A stretch of DNA of 64,000 nt from Nitrospira sp. (GCA_022843785.1 JALHMZ010000004.1:184371-248370), one strand, 5' to 3'; numbered from the stretch's first letter, positions 9,142 to 18,478 are shown. The notes: generated by a model from the letters alone, not told the origin. Translations and numbers: made by a program.

Positions 9142-9169
9142 TTGACGCCCGACAAAGCCCTGCTACAGT
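9142..9169 (+). promoter_or_regulatory. promoter of the second HicB-like gene
   Basis: TTGACG, 16 bases, TACAGT, with the -10 box ending six bases before the ATG at 9176. As for the first paralogue, no Shine-Dalgarno sequence separates promoter and start, which points to a leaderless transcript. Confidence 0.5.
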
Positions 9170-9175
9170 TCACCC

Positions 9176-9376
9176 ATGATGCAACCGATACACTACACAA
9201 TGTGGGAAGAACCGAACGGGTGGCGCGGTTACTTGAAAGAACATCCCGACCAAGTGGTACAAGGGAAGTCGTTCGATGATCTGCAATTGAAACTACGCCA
9301 TCTACAGCGCGACCTCTCCGGCCAATCGCGCCGCCAAGAGTTGCCGCCGCCCCAAGCCCCACCACGAGCAGCCTAA
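9176..9376 (+). CDS. HicB-like small protein, paralogue 2 of 3
   Basis: 66 residues; a start at the second ATG (9179) is equally possible. It has the same core as its neighbours (YTMWEEPNGWRGYLKEHPDQ, then QGKSFDDLQLKLRHLQRDL) but stops soon after the helix, with a short proline-rich tail instead of the basic tail of paralogues 1 and 3. It is therefore the minimal version of the fold. No partner gene is visible. Confidence 0.65.
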   Translation: MMQPIHYTMWEEPNGWRGYLKEHPDQVVQGKSFDDLQLKLRHLQRDLSGQSRRQELPPPQAPPRAA

Positions 9377-9593
9377 CCCGCTGCGTATTCTGCCTGCGCA
9401 GGAAACCACAGCCGGCCCCTGCCATGGGCCGCGTTGCGGAGAGGGATGGGTGAGGGCCTGTGGAGCTTGGTCACGGGAAGAGTCCCGCGGCCCGATGAAG
9501 CGTTGTGCTTCTGGCGTGATGGAGACTGAAGAGCCGCAGCTGTCTGCTTTTCCTTCACGTGCTGTCTTTAACAATCCTGCTGGGGCTTCCGAT

Positions 9594-9878
9594 ATGCACC
9601 CGACAAAGTACATCCTATGGGAAGAACAAGGCCTGTGGCGTGGCTATTTGAAAGACCATCCCGACCAGGTGGAGCAAGGGAAGTCTTTCGAAGAGTTACA
9701 GACCAAGCTGCGTCGGCTGCAGCGTGATCTCAGCCGTCAAGAATATGATGTCGCAAATCATGAACATGATCGGCATGACGAATCTGCCACCGAGATTCCC
9801 TACCCCATGCCTCGCCGTATAAGGACGAACCCGCGCCTTGAAACACTCTTTGTATCGATGCTCGCCAACCTCGGATAA
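9594..9878 (+). CDS. HicB-like small protein, paralogue 3 of 3
   Basis: 94 residues from the ATG at 9594, chosen because it aligns with the starts of the two upstream paralogues; longer in-frame extensions upstream share nothing with them. Core: KYILWEEQGLWRGYLKDHPD, then QGKSFEELQTKLRRLQRDL. The tail is rich in His, Asp and Glu, then basic (PRRIRTNPRLETLF), recalling the tail of paralogue 1. The 217-base gap to paralogue 2 holds no other gene. Likely the product of local duplication. Confidence 0.68.
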   Translation: MHPTKYILWEEQGLWRGYLKDHPDQVEQGKSFEELQTKLRRLQRDLSRQEYDVANHEHDRHDESATEIPYPMPRRIRTNPRLETLFVSMLANLG

Positions 9879-10092
9879 ACACCGCCGTCTTAGCCGTTAA
9901 TCCTCACACCAGAGCCTGGACGTTCATTTTCGTCCTGATATCTTCTCCCATCGCGTCATTGACCTATCCCGCCTTGATGTAAGGTTTCGGTCTGATGGCC
10001 GACATCTTCAGTGAACCCGGATTGACCTGGGATGCGGAGGGTTGATAGATAACAGTCAGTTCACGACCCTGTCGAACCACCACGAGGCCGAC

Positions 10093-11280
10093 ATGTCCAT
10101 TGATGAAATCACCCGGAAAGTCAGCGATCGCTATGCGAAGGCCGCCGCGACCGGCGAGCAGATGTGCTGCCCGACCAATTACGACATGGCGCAGCTTAAA
10201 TCGTTCATTCCAGAAGAAGTACTCAAGATCTCGTACGGCTGCGGCACCCCGGCCGGGCTGAAGACGGTGCGTGCCGGCGAAACGGTCTTGGATATCGGCT
10301 CAGGCGGCGGAATCGATTGCTTCGAAGCCTCCCGGCTCGTCGGACCGACCGGACGTGTGATCGGCATCGACATGACCGACACGATGCTGGAGATTTCCCG
10401 GAAGAACGCGTCGGTCGTCGCGGCAAATCTGGGATACCCGTCTTCCAATGTGGAGTTTCGAAAAGGCCTGGCCGATGCGATGCCGGTCGAGGATGGAACA
10501 ATCGATCTGATTATCTCCAATTGCGTCATCAATCTTGCCCCGGACAAGCGGAAGGTCTTTCGTGAGATGTTCCGGGTTGCCAAGCCCGGCGGCCGATTTA
10601 CTATATCCGATATCGTCGCAGACCAGACCGTGCCTCAATACCTGGTCCATGATGCAGAGAAATGGGGAGATTGTTTGTCCGGCGCACTGACCTTGACCGC
10701 CTACATCGCGGGAATGGCCGAAGCGGGATTTCTCGGCATTCATCTCGTGAAGTCTTCACCCTGGCAGGTGATCGACGGCATCCACTTCTTTTCCATTACC
10801 TTAACCGGCTACAAGATGCCGCTGACCACGACACCCTCGCCTATTCGGTACGCGACACTCCGTGGGCCATTCAACCGGGTTGTCGATGAACGAGGGACGG
10901 CCTATCAGCGCGGTATCCCTCAGCCGATCACCCCGGATGACGTCATCTTGTTGAGTTATCCCCCGCTGACCGGCCACTTTGTCCTCACACCCCATCCGGT
11001 GTGGCTCGATCAAGCCGACCCGCGCTGGACCGCCGTATTCCCAATGGAAACACCCTGCACCTGGCAAGGCCAGTACGCCTTGCTGGCCGGCCCCTTCCTG
11101 GAAGCGACGGACGACGACCAGCATATCTATCGGCGGGGAGAGCCGTTGGAAATTTGCTCAAAGACTCTCGCAGTGTTGGAGTCCGAGGGGTATATGCCGC
11201 ACTTCGCGATTCTCAATAGGGCCGGACAACCGACTGATGGAACGGCTGTCTCCTGCACCCCGGATGGAGGCTGCTGTTAA
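10093..11280 (+). CDS. arsM: arsenite S-adenosylmethionine methyltransferase with C-terminal extension
   Basis: 395 residues from the ATG at 10093 (GAGG six bases upstream); a TTG at 10042 has too short a spacing to its purine stretch. A class I methyltransferase core carries the SAM motif VLDIGSGGGID near 72-82. Cysteines typical of ArsM are present: CC at 25-26, C in SYGCGTP, and C in ISNCVINLAP. After about residue 260 an extra domain of about 130 residues follows (RYATLRGPF to the end), and the protein ends in GGCC, a terminal Cys pair common in ArsM. Reaction: stepwise methylation of As(III). The arsS gene starts on the base after the stop codon, so both act in one arsenic biotransformation pathway. 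Confidence 0.9.
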   Translation: MSIDEITRKVSDRYAKAAATGEQMCCPTNYDMAQLKSFIPEEVLKISYGCGTPAGLKTVRAGETVLDIGSGGGIDCFEASRLVGPTGRVIGIDMTDTMLEISRKNASVVAANLGYPSSNVEFRKGLADAMPVEDGTIDLIISNCVINLAPDKRKVFREMFRVAKPGGRFTISDIVADQTVPQYLVHDAEKWGDCLSGALTLTAYIAGMAEAGFLGIHLVKSSPWQVIDGIHFFSITLTGYKMPLTTTPSPIRYATLRGPFNRVVDERGTAYQRGIPQPITPDDVILLSYPPLTGHFVLTPHPVWLDQADPRWTAVFPMETPCTWQGQYALLAGPFLEATDDDQHIYRRGEPLEICSKTLAVLESEGYMPHFAILNRAGQPTDGTAVSCTPDGGCC

Positions 11281-12318
11281 ATGGCTCTCACGTTGCTTGG
11301 CCGAAGCAACCCACTGGCCTCATCGTCTGAACAGCTTCGGATTCTCGGACAACCGACCTCCTCGCCATCATTCGACTTTCGGCTGAATCAGGCCGGATTA
11401 TTTCCACTCCATGCAACCGGGATCTCGGTCCTGCAAGTCAACGTCGGCAAGCTCTGTAACCAGACCTGCCACCACTGTCACGTGGATGCGGGGCCGGACC
11501 GCATCGAAAGCATGTCGCGTGAGACCGCCGAACAATGTATGGACGCGTTGGCTGCCACGGATATTCCCACGGTCGATATCACCGGAGGCGCGCCGGAGCT
11601 GAACCTGAATTTCCGCTGGCTGGTCGAACAGGCCCGGCGACTGAACCGGCATGTACTGGATCGCTGCAACCTGACCGTGCTGCTCCTGCCCTCTCAGCAG
11701 CATCTTGCTGGCTTTCTTGCGGACCATCAGGTCGAAATTGTCGCTTCCCTGCCCTATTATCGCGCTTCGCAAACCGACGCTCAGCGGGGAGACGGTGTTT
11801 TCGACAAGTCGATTGAGGCCATCCGCATCCTGAACCGCCTCGGTTACGGACAACCTGGAAGCGGGCTCGTCTTGAACTTGGTCTACAACCCGGTCGGCGC
11901 ATTCTTGCCACCGAAACAGGAGCCGACGGAAGCCCTGTTCAAACGGGAACTTTCTACCCGGTTCGGCCTCATGTTCAACCGTCTCTATACGATCACCAAT
12001 ATGCCGATCAGCCGGTTTCTGGAATTTCTCATCGAAAGCGGAAACTATGACGGATACATGGAACGCCTGGCCAATGCCTTCAACCCGGTGGCTGCCGCCG
12101 AGGTCATGTGCCGCTCGACCCTTTCGGTCGGATGGGACGGCACACTCTACGATTGCGACTTCAACCAGATGCTCGATCTCCCGGTCGACCATGGCGCGCC
12201 GACGCATATCCGCGACTTCGATCCAGCGCGGCTACATCGGCGCCGGATCGTAACCAGAAACCATTGCTACGGCTGTACGGCCGGATCTGGATCGTCGTGC
12301 GGTGGCGCAGTCACATAA
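11281..12318 (+). CDS. arsS: arsenosugar biosynthesis radical SAM protein
   Basis: 345 residues; the ATG follows the arsM stop with no gap. The radical-SAM [4Fe-4S] motif is CNQTCHHC (CxxxCxxC), preceded by LQVNVGKLCN, and a C-terminal HCYGCTAGSGSSCGG segment is the hallmark of the ArsS/ArsL-like branch (auxiliary cysteine cluster). The usual reaction adds a 5'-deoxyadenosyl group to dimethylarsinite from ArsM, giving an arsenosugar precursor. The cysteine positions all read as Cys; no in-frame TGA selenocysteine is seen. Downstream is a strong hairpin and then a Pit-type permease. Confidence 0.9.
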   Translation: MALTLLGRSNPLASSSEQLRILGQPTSSPSFDFRLNQAGLFPLHATGISVLQVNVGKLCNQTCHHCHVDAGPDRIESMSRETAEQCMDALAATDIPTVDITGGAPELNLNFRWLVEQARRLNRHVLDRCNLTVLLLPSQQHLAGFLADHQVEIVASLPYYRASQTDAQRGDGVFDKSIEAIRILNRLGYGQPGSGLVLNLVYNPVGAFLPPKQEPTEALFKRELSTRFGLMFNRLYTITNMPISRFLEFLIESGNYDGYMERLANAFNPVAAAEVMCRSTLSVGWDGTLYDCDFNQMLDLPVDHGAPTHIRDFDPARLHRRRIVTRNHCYGCTAGSGSSCGGAVT

Positions 12319-12328
12319 AAAGAAAGAG

Positions 12329-12360
12329 GTAGGTCGAGGCTAAGACTGAGTCCGACCTAC
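12329..12360. terminator. hairpin between arsS and the Pit permease gene
   Basis: GTAGGTCG pairs perfectly with CGACCTAC across a 16-base loop. On the + strand no T run follows; on the - strand the stem is followed by a T-rich tract. It may act as an mRNA 3' stabiliser or weak terminator for arsMS. Confidence 0.4.
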
Positions 12361-12398
12361 ACCGTGCCCTCAATCTGAGTTTCAACCTCGACTCGATC

Positions 12399-13526
12399 AT
12401 GGAATTCCTGGCCTTCATCCTGGTTCTCGCTCTGGCCTACGCCAACGGCACCAATGATGTGTCGAAGGCGATCGCCACGCTTGTGGGAAGCGGAATCACC
12501 AACTATCGAGCCGCCATTCTGTGGGGAACATGCTGGACGATGATTGGGGCGGGCGCTGCCGCGTTCCTCGCCGGCGCGATGGTGAAGACATTCAGCCAAG
12601 GTCTGATTCAAACCGGTACGATCATCCCGCCCACCGTTACGATGGCTGTGTTGGCCGGAGCCATGGCATGGGTACTCTTGGCCTCACGCACCGGGTTCCC
12701 GGTCTCGACCACGCATGCGCTCACCGGAGCCATCGTCGGTACCGGCTTGGCTGCCTTCGCGGGAGAAGCGCTGCTCTGGCCCGCGGTCATCAAGAAGATC
12801 GCTCTGCCGTTACTCCTCAGCCCGTTCCTGGCCCTTGGACTCTCCTATCTTCTTTATCCATGCCTGCGACTGCTCGCCGCGCAATGGGAAGGGGCCTGCC
12901 TCTGCGTGATACCGGCCTCCCGCGCATTGGTCGCCCTTGATGCGCAAGGCAGCACGAGAACACTGTTTCAAACTTCCACATTCGGCCAGCCGGTGCTGGC
13001 CGTCCCGTCGCAATGCGACCGCTCCGGATTGCAGGGGTTGTCGGTGGGACTCGATACCATGCATTGGCTGTCCAGCGGGCTGGCCTCATTCGCTCGCGGA
13101 ACCAACGATGCGCCGAAAATCGTGGCCATGCTGCTGCTCAGCAGTGCGACCGCGACGTGGCCAAGCGTTTCAATCCAGCTCGCTGTTTTTGGAGGAGTCA
13201 CTCTTGCGATGGGGATGGGAAGCTACGTCGGCGGACTGCGCGTGACCCAGGTACTCGCCGAGAAGGTCACCACGATGAATCATACAGAAGGGTTATCCGC
13301 CAATCTGGCAACATCCTCGCTGGTCCTATTTTCCGGCATCTTGGGATTGCCGGTCTCAACCACGCATGTCAGCAGTTCGGCTATTATCGGCATCGGCCTG
13401 CGGAACGGCATGCGCGCAGTCCGCTGGCCTACCGTTCAGAGCATGGTCCTCGCCTGGCTCATCACTATTCCAGCAACAGCAGCCCTGGCAGGCCTTTTGT
13501 ACTGGATGCTCTCTCTTATTTTTTAG
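12399..13526 (+). CDS. inorganic phosphate transporter, PiT family
   Basis: 375 residues, about ten membrane segments. The two PiT signature repeats are evident: N-terminal YANGTNDVSKAIAT with GFPVSTTHALTG, and C-terminal FARGTNDAPKIVAML with GLPVSTTHVSSS. PiT proteins move metal-phosphate complexes with protons and do not discriminate well against arsenate. Its place directly after arsM-arsS is therefore notable, though PiT genes are also common elsewhere. The central cytoplasmic loop (about residues 165-215) is short compared with E. coli PitA. No PhoU-like DUF47 partner is adjacent. Confidence 0.9.
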   Translation: MEFLAFILVLALAYANGTNDVSKAIATLVGSGITNYRAAILWGTCWTMIGAGAAAFLAGAMVKTFSQGLIQTGTIIPPTVTMAVLAGAMAWVLLASRTGFPVSTTHALTGAIVGTGLAAFAGEALLWPAVIKKIALPLLLSPFLALGLSYLLYPCLRLLAAQWEGACLCVIPASRALVALDAQGSTRTLFQTSTFGQPVLAVPSQCDRSGLQGLSVGLDTMHWLSSGLASFARGTNDAPKIVAMLLLSSATATWPSVSIQLAVFGGVTLAMGMGSYVGGLRVTQVLAEKVTTMNHTEGLSANLATSSLVLFSGILGLPVSTTHVSSSAIIGIGLRNGMRAVRWPTVQSMVLAWLITIPATAALAGLLYWMLSLIF

Positions 13527-13602
13527 ACCTTGCCCCTTCTTCCTCCACTCTGCTAAGGTGCCTGGTATCTGATCTCCACACAGGAAGACATCACACAACC
13601 CT

Positions 13603-14667
13603 ATGGTCTGGGACCCTAAAGATCCTTGGAGTAAACGAAGTGACCCCCTTGAGGATGCCCTCAAGCAGGCTCAGTCTCAATTCAAGAACATTTTTCCTCC
13701 CGGTGGATTGAACAACCTGCTCCCTTCCGGCGGGGCCAGGAACTTGATCCTGGCCGCTCTAGTCATATTTCTTGCCTGGCAGAGCATCTTTATCGTCTCA
13801 CCCGATGAAGAAGGCGTCGTGAAGCGGTTCGGAACTCCGGTCCGGACAGTTGAGCCCGGTCCCCATTTCAAAGTCCCGGTCATCGAAAGCGTGCTTCAAC
13901 CGAAAGTCGCCAAGCTCCACCGCGTGGAGGTTGGATTCCGGACCAGTCAGCAGGGTCGCCAGCAGATGGTGCCTCAAGAAGCCCTCATGCTGACCGGCGA
14001 CATGAACATTCTCGCGATCGAGTTCATTGTTCAGTACAAGATCAAAGAATCAAGCGACTATCTCTTCAATGTGGCGGACATTCATGAAACCATCGGAAAA
14101 GCCGCCGAGGCTTCGATGCGTGAAGTGGTCGGCAAGAGCAAAATCGATGAGGCGTTGACGACCGGCAAAGCCGATATTCAGCAAAGCATGATGGTCTTGC
14201 TTCAAAGCATCCTCGATGACTACCATGCGGGCGTGCAGGTGGCTGCGGTGCAGCTCCAGGACGTCAATCCGCCTGAGGCCGTGGCGGCCGCATTCAAAGA
14301 TGTGACTAATGCGAAAGAAGACCGCGAAAAACTGATCAATCAATCACAGAGCTATCGCAACGACATCATTCCCAGGGCAAAAGGTGAAGCCGCCGAATTG
14401 GTCAACCGAGCGAAGGGTTTCGCGCAGGCCCGGCTCAACCGCGCTCAAGGCGAGGCGAATCGGTTCCTGGCCACGCTGAAGGAGTATAGCCAGGCCAAAG
14501 ACATCATCAGTAAACGCATTTACATTGAAACAATGGAGGAAATCCTCCCGAATGTGGAAAAGGTGATCATCGACGGAAAGGGCGGCGAGCGCTTATTACC
14601 CTATCTTCCGTTAGACCGTCTCGCAAAACCGGCTCCAAAACCTGCGCATGAGGAGCCTACACCATGA
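13603..14667 (+). CDS. hflK: FtsH protease modulator HflK
   Basis: 354 residues. The N terminus has the HflK hallmarks: WDPKDPW, a glycine- and proline-containing stretch, a single membrane anchor (LILAALVIFLAWQSIFIV, about 47-65), then the SPHF/band-7 domain (VVKRFGTPVRTVEPGPHFKVP). A coiled-coil region (about 250-300) follows. HflK and HflC assemble a large periplasm-facing cage around the membrane protease FtsH. The gene overlaps hflC by four bases (ATGA), so the two are translationally coupled. No ftsH in the window. Confidence 0.93.
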   Translation: MVWDPKDPWSKRSDPLEDALKQAQSQFKNIFPPGGLNNLLPSGGARNLILAALVIFLAWQSIFIVSPDEEGVVKRFGTPVRTVEPGPHFKVPVIESVLQPKVAKLHRVEVGFRTSQQGRQQMVPQEALMLTGDMNILAIEFIVQYKIKESSDYLFNVADIHETIGKAAEASMREVVGKSKIDEALTTGKADIQQSMMVLLQSILDDYHAGVQVAAVQLQDVNPPEAVAAAFKDVTNAKEDREKLINQSQSYRNDIIPRAKGEAAELVNRAKGFAQARLNRAQGEANRFLATLKEYSQAKDIISKRIYIETMEEILPNVEKVIIDGKGGERLLPYLPLDRLAKPAPKPAHEEPTP

Positions 14668-15530
14668 CCAAACAAGGTCTTGCGATTGCGCTGACTGCCG
14701 TGGTTGTAGGGTTGTTTGTGCTGGGAGCCTCCCCCCTCTTTGTCGTCGATGTGACGCAGAATGCTATTGTCGTCCAACTCGGGAAACCGGTGCGAAATAT
14801 CACGGATCCCGGATTGTATGTAAAAGTGCCGTTCGTCCAGGAAGTCACCTATTTTGACAAACGGCTATTGGATTATGACTCAAGCGCCCAGGACGTGATT
14901 ACACAGGATAAGAAGACGCTGCTGCTCGATAACTTTGCGAAATGGCGCATCGTGGACCCGCTATCGGTATACCAGAACTTCCAAAGCCAGCGAGGCGCTC
15001 TGCAACGCCTGCACGATATCATCTATTCCGAGCTGCGCGTCGAGCTTGGACGCCACGACCTCTTGGAAATCGTCTCCAGCACGAGAGCCGACATCATGCG
15101 AGTGGTCTCCAAGCGCGCGCACGAGAAAGCGTCTGCGTATGGCATCGAGATTCTAGACGTTCGGATCAAACGCGCCGACCTCCCCGAGCAAAATGAGAAA
15201 GCCGTGTTCGCCCGCATGCAAGCCGAACGCGAGCGGCAGGCCAAGCAGTACCGCGCAGAGGGAGCTGAAGAAGCGCAAAAGATCCGGTCCGAAGCCGAGA
15301 AGGATCGAGAAATCATCCTCGCCCAGGCCTATAAAGAGTCGGAAGAGCTTCGCGGAAGCGGCGATGCCAAGGCGTTTCGCATCTATGCCGACGCGTACCG
15401 GCAGGATCAGAAGTTTTTCGAATTCACCCGCTCAATGGAAGCGTATAGGGCCACGTTTAAGGATAACAATAGGACGATGCTCATTCTGAGCCCTGATTCA
15501 GAGTTCCTCCGATACCTGAAGCAACGCTGA
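14664..15530 (+). CDS. hflC: FtsH protease modulator HflC
   Basis: 288 residues with an N-terminal membrane anchor (about 7-25), the band-7 core (VVQLGKPVRNITDPGLYVKVPF) and a long charged helix (about 175-235). C-terminal motif MLILSPDSEFLRYLK is typical of HflC. It begins inside the hflK stop. Normal length for the family. A short stretch of G-rich sequence resembling the repeats at 31.4 kb follows the stop. Confidence 0.93.
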   Translation: MTKQGLAIALTAVVVGLFVLGASPLFVVDVTQNAIVVQLGKPVRNITDPGLYVKVPFVQEVTYFDKRLLDYDSSAQDVITQDKKTLLLDNFAKWRIVDPLSVYQNFQSQRGALQRLHDIIYSELRVELGRHDLLEIVSSTRADIMRVVSKRAHEKASAYGIEILDVRIKRADLPEQNEKAVFARMQAERERQAKQYRAEGAEEAQKIRSEAEKDREIILAQAYKESEELRGSGDAKAFRIYADAYRQDQKFFEFTRSMEAYRATFKDNNRTMLILSPDSEFLRYLKQR

Positions 15531-15585
15531 CTGTCCCGTGAGGCGTGAATCGTAAGGGGTGAGGCGACCAGCCTGCCCCCAAGCT

Positions 15586-17268
15586 TTATGACAATCCGAT
15601 AATCCCGCCGCTAACAGGATCGAGATTGATCCGTTCACCGGCCGGCTTCTTGGGCAATCCTGGCATCAATTGGATCCCCGAACAGACCGCCGTCACAAAA
15701 CCTGCCCCGGCCAGAATTCGTAACTCCTTGACTGGAACTGTGAAGCCGGTAGGCCTCCCCTTAAGCGCCGGATCGTGAGACAGCGAGAGCGGCGTCTTGG
15801 CCATACAGACAGGCAGCCGGCCGAATCCCAGAGCTTCCGCCCGCTCCATCTGACGCTCTGCTTCCGGCTCAAATGTCACGCTCCCTGCTCCGTACATCTG
15901 AGTGGCAATCGTCTCGATCTTTGTTCTGATCGGCCACGATAACTCATAGAGATGCGTGAACCGGGACGGCTGCTCACAGGCCTTTACCACGGCGGCTGCC
16001 AGCTGTTCAGCGCCCTTCCCGCCATCGCTCCAGTGCGTCGAGACCGCGGCATCGATCGCCCCCGCCTCCATCGATCGATCGCGCACCCAGTCCAATTCCG
16101 CCCGCGAATCGTCCTTGAACGCGTTCACTGCCACAACAACCGGCACTCCATGCGCCTTCGCATTGGCGATGTGCTGTTCCAGATTAGCGAATCCCTTTGA
16201 TAAGGCATCATGGTTGGGCCCCGTCAAGCCTGCAGGGAGCGGGGCGCCGACCTTGGCAAGGCCTCCTCCCCCGTGAAGCTTCAGCGCCCGCAACGTTGCG
16301 ACCACCACCACGGCGGCCGGTTTGAATCCCGATGTTCGGCATTTGATATTGAAGAACTTCTCAGCCCCCAAGTCGCTGCCGAAGCCCGCCTCAGTCACCA
16401 CAAAGTCGGCACATCGAAGCGCAATGGCATCGGATACCACGGAGCAATTACCATGGGCAATATTTCCGAACGGCCCTGTATGGACGAATGCGGGTGTCCC
16501 TTCCAGCGTTTGAACTAAATTGGGCAGTATCGCGTCTCGCAAGAGAACAGCCATCGACCCTGCGCACCCAAGCTCTTCTGCGGTCACCGGCCGTCCTGAT
16601 TTCGTAAATCCCACCAACATCCGGCCAAGCCGGTCTCTAAGATCTTGCTGATTGAGCGCCAGCGCCAGTGACGCCATGACCTCGGACGCTTCGGTAATGA
16701 CAAATTGGCCTATCCGGTTCCCGGTTTCATCTCCGAGCCGGACTTGACGAAGTGCTCGATCACTCACGCCCAAAGCCCTTGGCCATACGATACTGGACGG
16801 ATCGAGAGAAAGCGCATTTCCTTGAAACAGATGATTATCGAGAAACGCTGAGAGGAGATTATGGCTTGCTGCGACGGCATGCGCATCCCCGGTCAGATGG
16901 AGATTGATATCCTCCATCGGAATCACTTGGGCATGTCCGCCACCGGTGCCGCCACCTTTGATGCCAAACACCGGACCGAGCGACGGCTGTCTCAATGTCA
17001 CCGCGGTCCGATGACCCAATTTTGTGAGCCCCATGGCAAGCCCTATTGAGGTGGTGGTCTTCCCCTCTCCAAGCGGCGTCGGGTTGATGGCTGTCACAAG
17101 TACATAGCGGCCCATCGGCCGGCTCTTGAGACGATCCAGTACACCGAGCGATACCTTGGCCTTATGCCTCCCATATGGAATGAGTTCGTCAGGATCGATC
17201 CCGAGTTCTCTGCCGATATCAAGGATTGGGCGGGGCGTGACAGAATGCGCAAGTTCCAGATCGGTCAA
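15586..17268 (-). CDS. fhs: formate-tetrahydrofolate ligase
   Basis: 560 residues when started at the TTG at 17268, which has a perfect AGGAGG seven bases upstream and opens with MTDLELAHS; longer frames run far upstream without a ribosome binding site. The ATP loop TPLGEGKTT is at residues 64-72, followed by RQPSLGPVFGIKGGGTGGG and HLTGD, all diagnostic. The enzyme makes 10-formyl-THF from formate, THF and ATP. In Nitrospira-like organisms it feeds one-carbon metabolism. Length matches the family (about 555). Stands alone on the - strand between hflC and the M23 gene. Confidence 0.95.
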   Translation of the reverse strand: MTDLELAHSVTPRPILDIGRELGIDPDELIPYGRHKAKVSLGVLDRLKSRPMGRYVLVTAINPTPLGEGKTTTSIGLAMGLTKLGHRTAVTLRQPSLGPVFGIKGGGTGGGHAQVIPMEDINLHLTGDAHAVAASHNLLSAFLDNHLFQGNALSLDPSSIVWPRALGVSDRALRQVRLGDETGNRIGQFVITEASEVMASLALALNQQDLRDRLGRMLVGFTKSGRPVTAEELGCAGSMAVLLRDAILPNLVQTLEGTPAFVHTGPFGNIAHGNCSVVSDAIALRCADFVVTEAGFGSDLGAEKFFNIKCRTSGFKPAAVVVVATLRALKLHGGGGLAKVGAPLPAGLTGPNHDALSKGFANLEQHIANAKAHGVPVVVAVNAFKDDSRAELDWVRDRSMEAGAIDAAVSTHWSDGGKGAEQLAAAVVKACEQPSRFTHLYELSWPIRTKIETIATQMYGAGSVTFEPEAERQMERAEALGFGRLPVCMAKTPLSLSHDPALKGRPTGFTVPVKELRILAGAGFVTAVCSGIQLMPGLPKKPAGERINLDPVSGGIIGLS

Positions 17269-17434
17269 GCTCTGTCCTCCTGACGTAAATGGGGTATGCG
17301 GGAGCGGAGTATAGCACAGAGCCTTGCTGGGAACGGAACCTCTGTGGAGCGCACTGCGACAGGACAGAGTCAGACTGAGGCGAGAACGATATGACCGTTT
17401 AATAGCGTACAGCCGAGAAAAACATGAATAGCTT

Positions 17435-17450
17435 AGCGCAGTTGTGCGCT
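17435..17450 (-). terminator. hairpin at the end of the M23 peptidase gene
   Basis: On the - strand AGCGCA-CAAC-TGCGCT forms a six-pair stem that starts within the stop region, followed a few bases later by a short T run (TGTTTTT). A plausible Rho-independent terminator, somewhat weak. Confidence 0.45.
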
Positions 17451-18478
17451 TACTCAAGAATGTATTTGGTAGGATCGAGCGCTTGACCGTTAACCTTGAC
17501 CATATAGTGCAAATGGGGACCGGTCGAAAGGCCAGAACTCCCGACAAGCGCGATGACATCGCCTCGATTGACCCTCTGCCCTTCTTTGACCAAAGCCTTG
17601 GCCAGATGCCCATAAAGCGTCTCAATTCCGAACCCATGGTCTAATCGGACAATGTTACCGAGCTTAGGATCAAATCCCGTGGCTGTCACTCTACCTTGTG
17701 CCGGAGCTTGGATGGGGGAATTAGGAGCTGCGCCAATATCCAATCCATCATGCCAGGCCGGTTTTTCCGTGAAGGGAGACACACGAGGGCCAAATCCAGA
17801 CGTCACCCAGCCCCTCACCGGCCAGATCGACGGAGTCGCAGCCCAGCGAGTCGACCGATGTTCCGCAGCCTGAGCTAAATCGTCCAAGATTCGCTCCTGA
17901 ACCGTGGCCTCCTTTGAGAGCCACTCCAACCCCTCTTTTATCGAAGCAACCTCCTGAAACTCATTGCGAGATAAGTCAGGGCCGGCCAAGGATGAATGTT
18001 CCTGATTGCCTTCAACGCCTTGCACGGCATTACCAGATTCCATATCAGCGGTCTTATTCGAGCTTCTTCCAGACATCTCAGTGGCTTCTGGAAGCGGCAC
18101 ATCTTCACCGCCACGGCCATTGACCATATCGCCCGGCTTGGGAACCTCAATGCCGAGCATGACCCGGAGACGCTGGTTCACCTCTTTCATTGACACAAGC
18201 CGTTTCTTCAAATCATCGACTGCTGAAGAAAATGCAGCAGTCTGCTGCCGTGCGCTCATCGCCTCCGTCCGGAACGCCGTCAATTCCCAAACTTCCTGTG
18301 TCCGAATGACATAGTGGGAAATCACGAGAAAATCAGCAAGCACAAGCACGCAAGCGCCAATGACAAAGTTGCGAACGAGTTTCCTTGAAAAGCTGAACCG
18401 GAGAGGCTTTGCGGTTGACCCTCGAAATACAACGATGGTGTAGGCATCACCGGCTTCTTGACTGTTCATCTGACCCAT
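17450..18478 (-). CDS. membrane-anchored M23 (LytM-type) peptidoglycan endopeptidase
   Basis: 342 residues. One membrane anchor (about 38-57) is followed by a coiled coil (about 70-105), a low-complexity linker and a C-terminal M23 domain (about 215-340). Zinc ligands H243 and D247 (HDGLDIG) and the catalytic HLH at 322-324 are intact, so it should be active on peptide cross-links, unlike EnvC/NlpD activators. The anchor plus coiled-coil layout resembles MepM/YebA-like cell-wall hydrolases. Alone in its unit, with a terminator-like hairpin after it. Confidence 0.9.
   Translation of the reverse strand: MGQMNSQEAGDAYTIVVFRGSTAKPLRFSFSRKLVRNFVIGACVLVLADFLVISHYVIRTQEVWELTAFRTEAMSARQQTAAFSSAVDDLKKRLVSMKEVNQRLRVMLGIEVPKPGDMVNGRGGEDVPLPEATEMSGRSSNKTADMESGNAVQGVEGNQEHSSLAGPDLSRNEFQEVASIKEGLEWLSKEATVQERILDDLAQAAEHRSTRWAATPSIWPVRGWVTSGFGPRVSPFTEKPAWHDGLDIGAAPNSPIQAPAQGRVTATGFDPKLGNIVRLDHGFGIETLYGHLAKALVKEGQRVNRGDVIALVGSSGLSTGPHLHYMVKVNGQALDPTKYILE

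Noticed and set aside
11281..12318. ArsS as a selenoprotein
   Set aside because: All expected positions are ordinary Cys codons and the frame contains no internal TGA.
12399..13526. The Pit-type gene as a dedicated arsenate transporter
   Set aside because: Neighbourhood alone is not enough; PiT proteins are general phosphate permeases, so only the general call is given.
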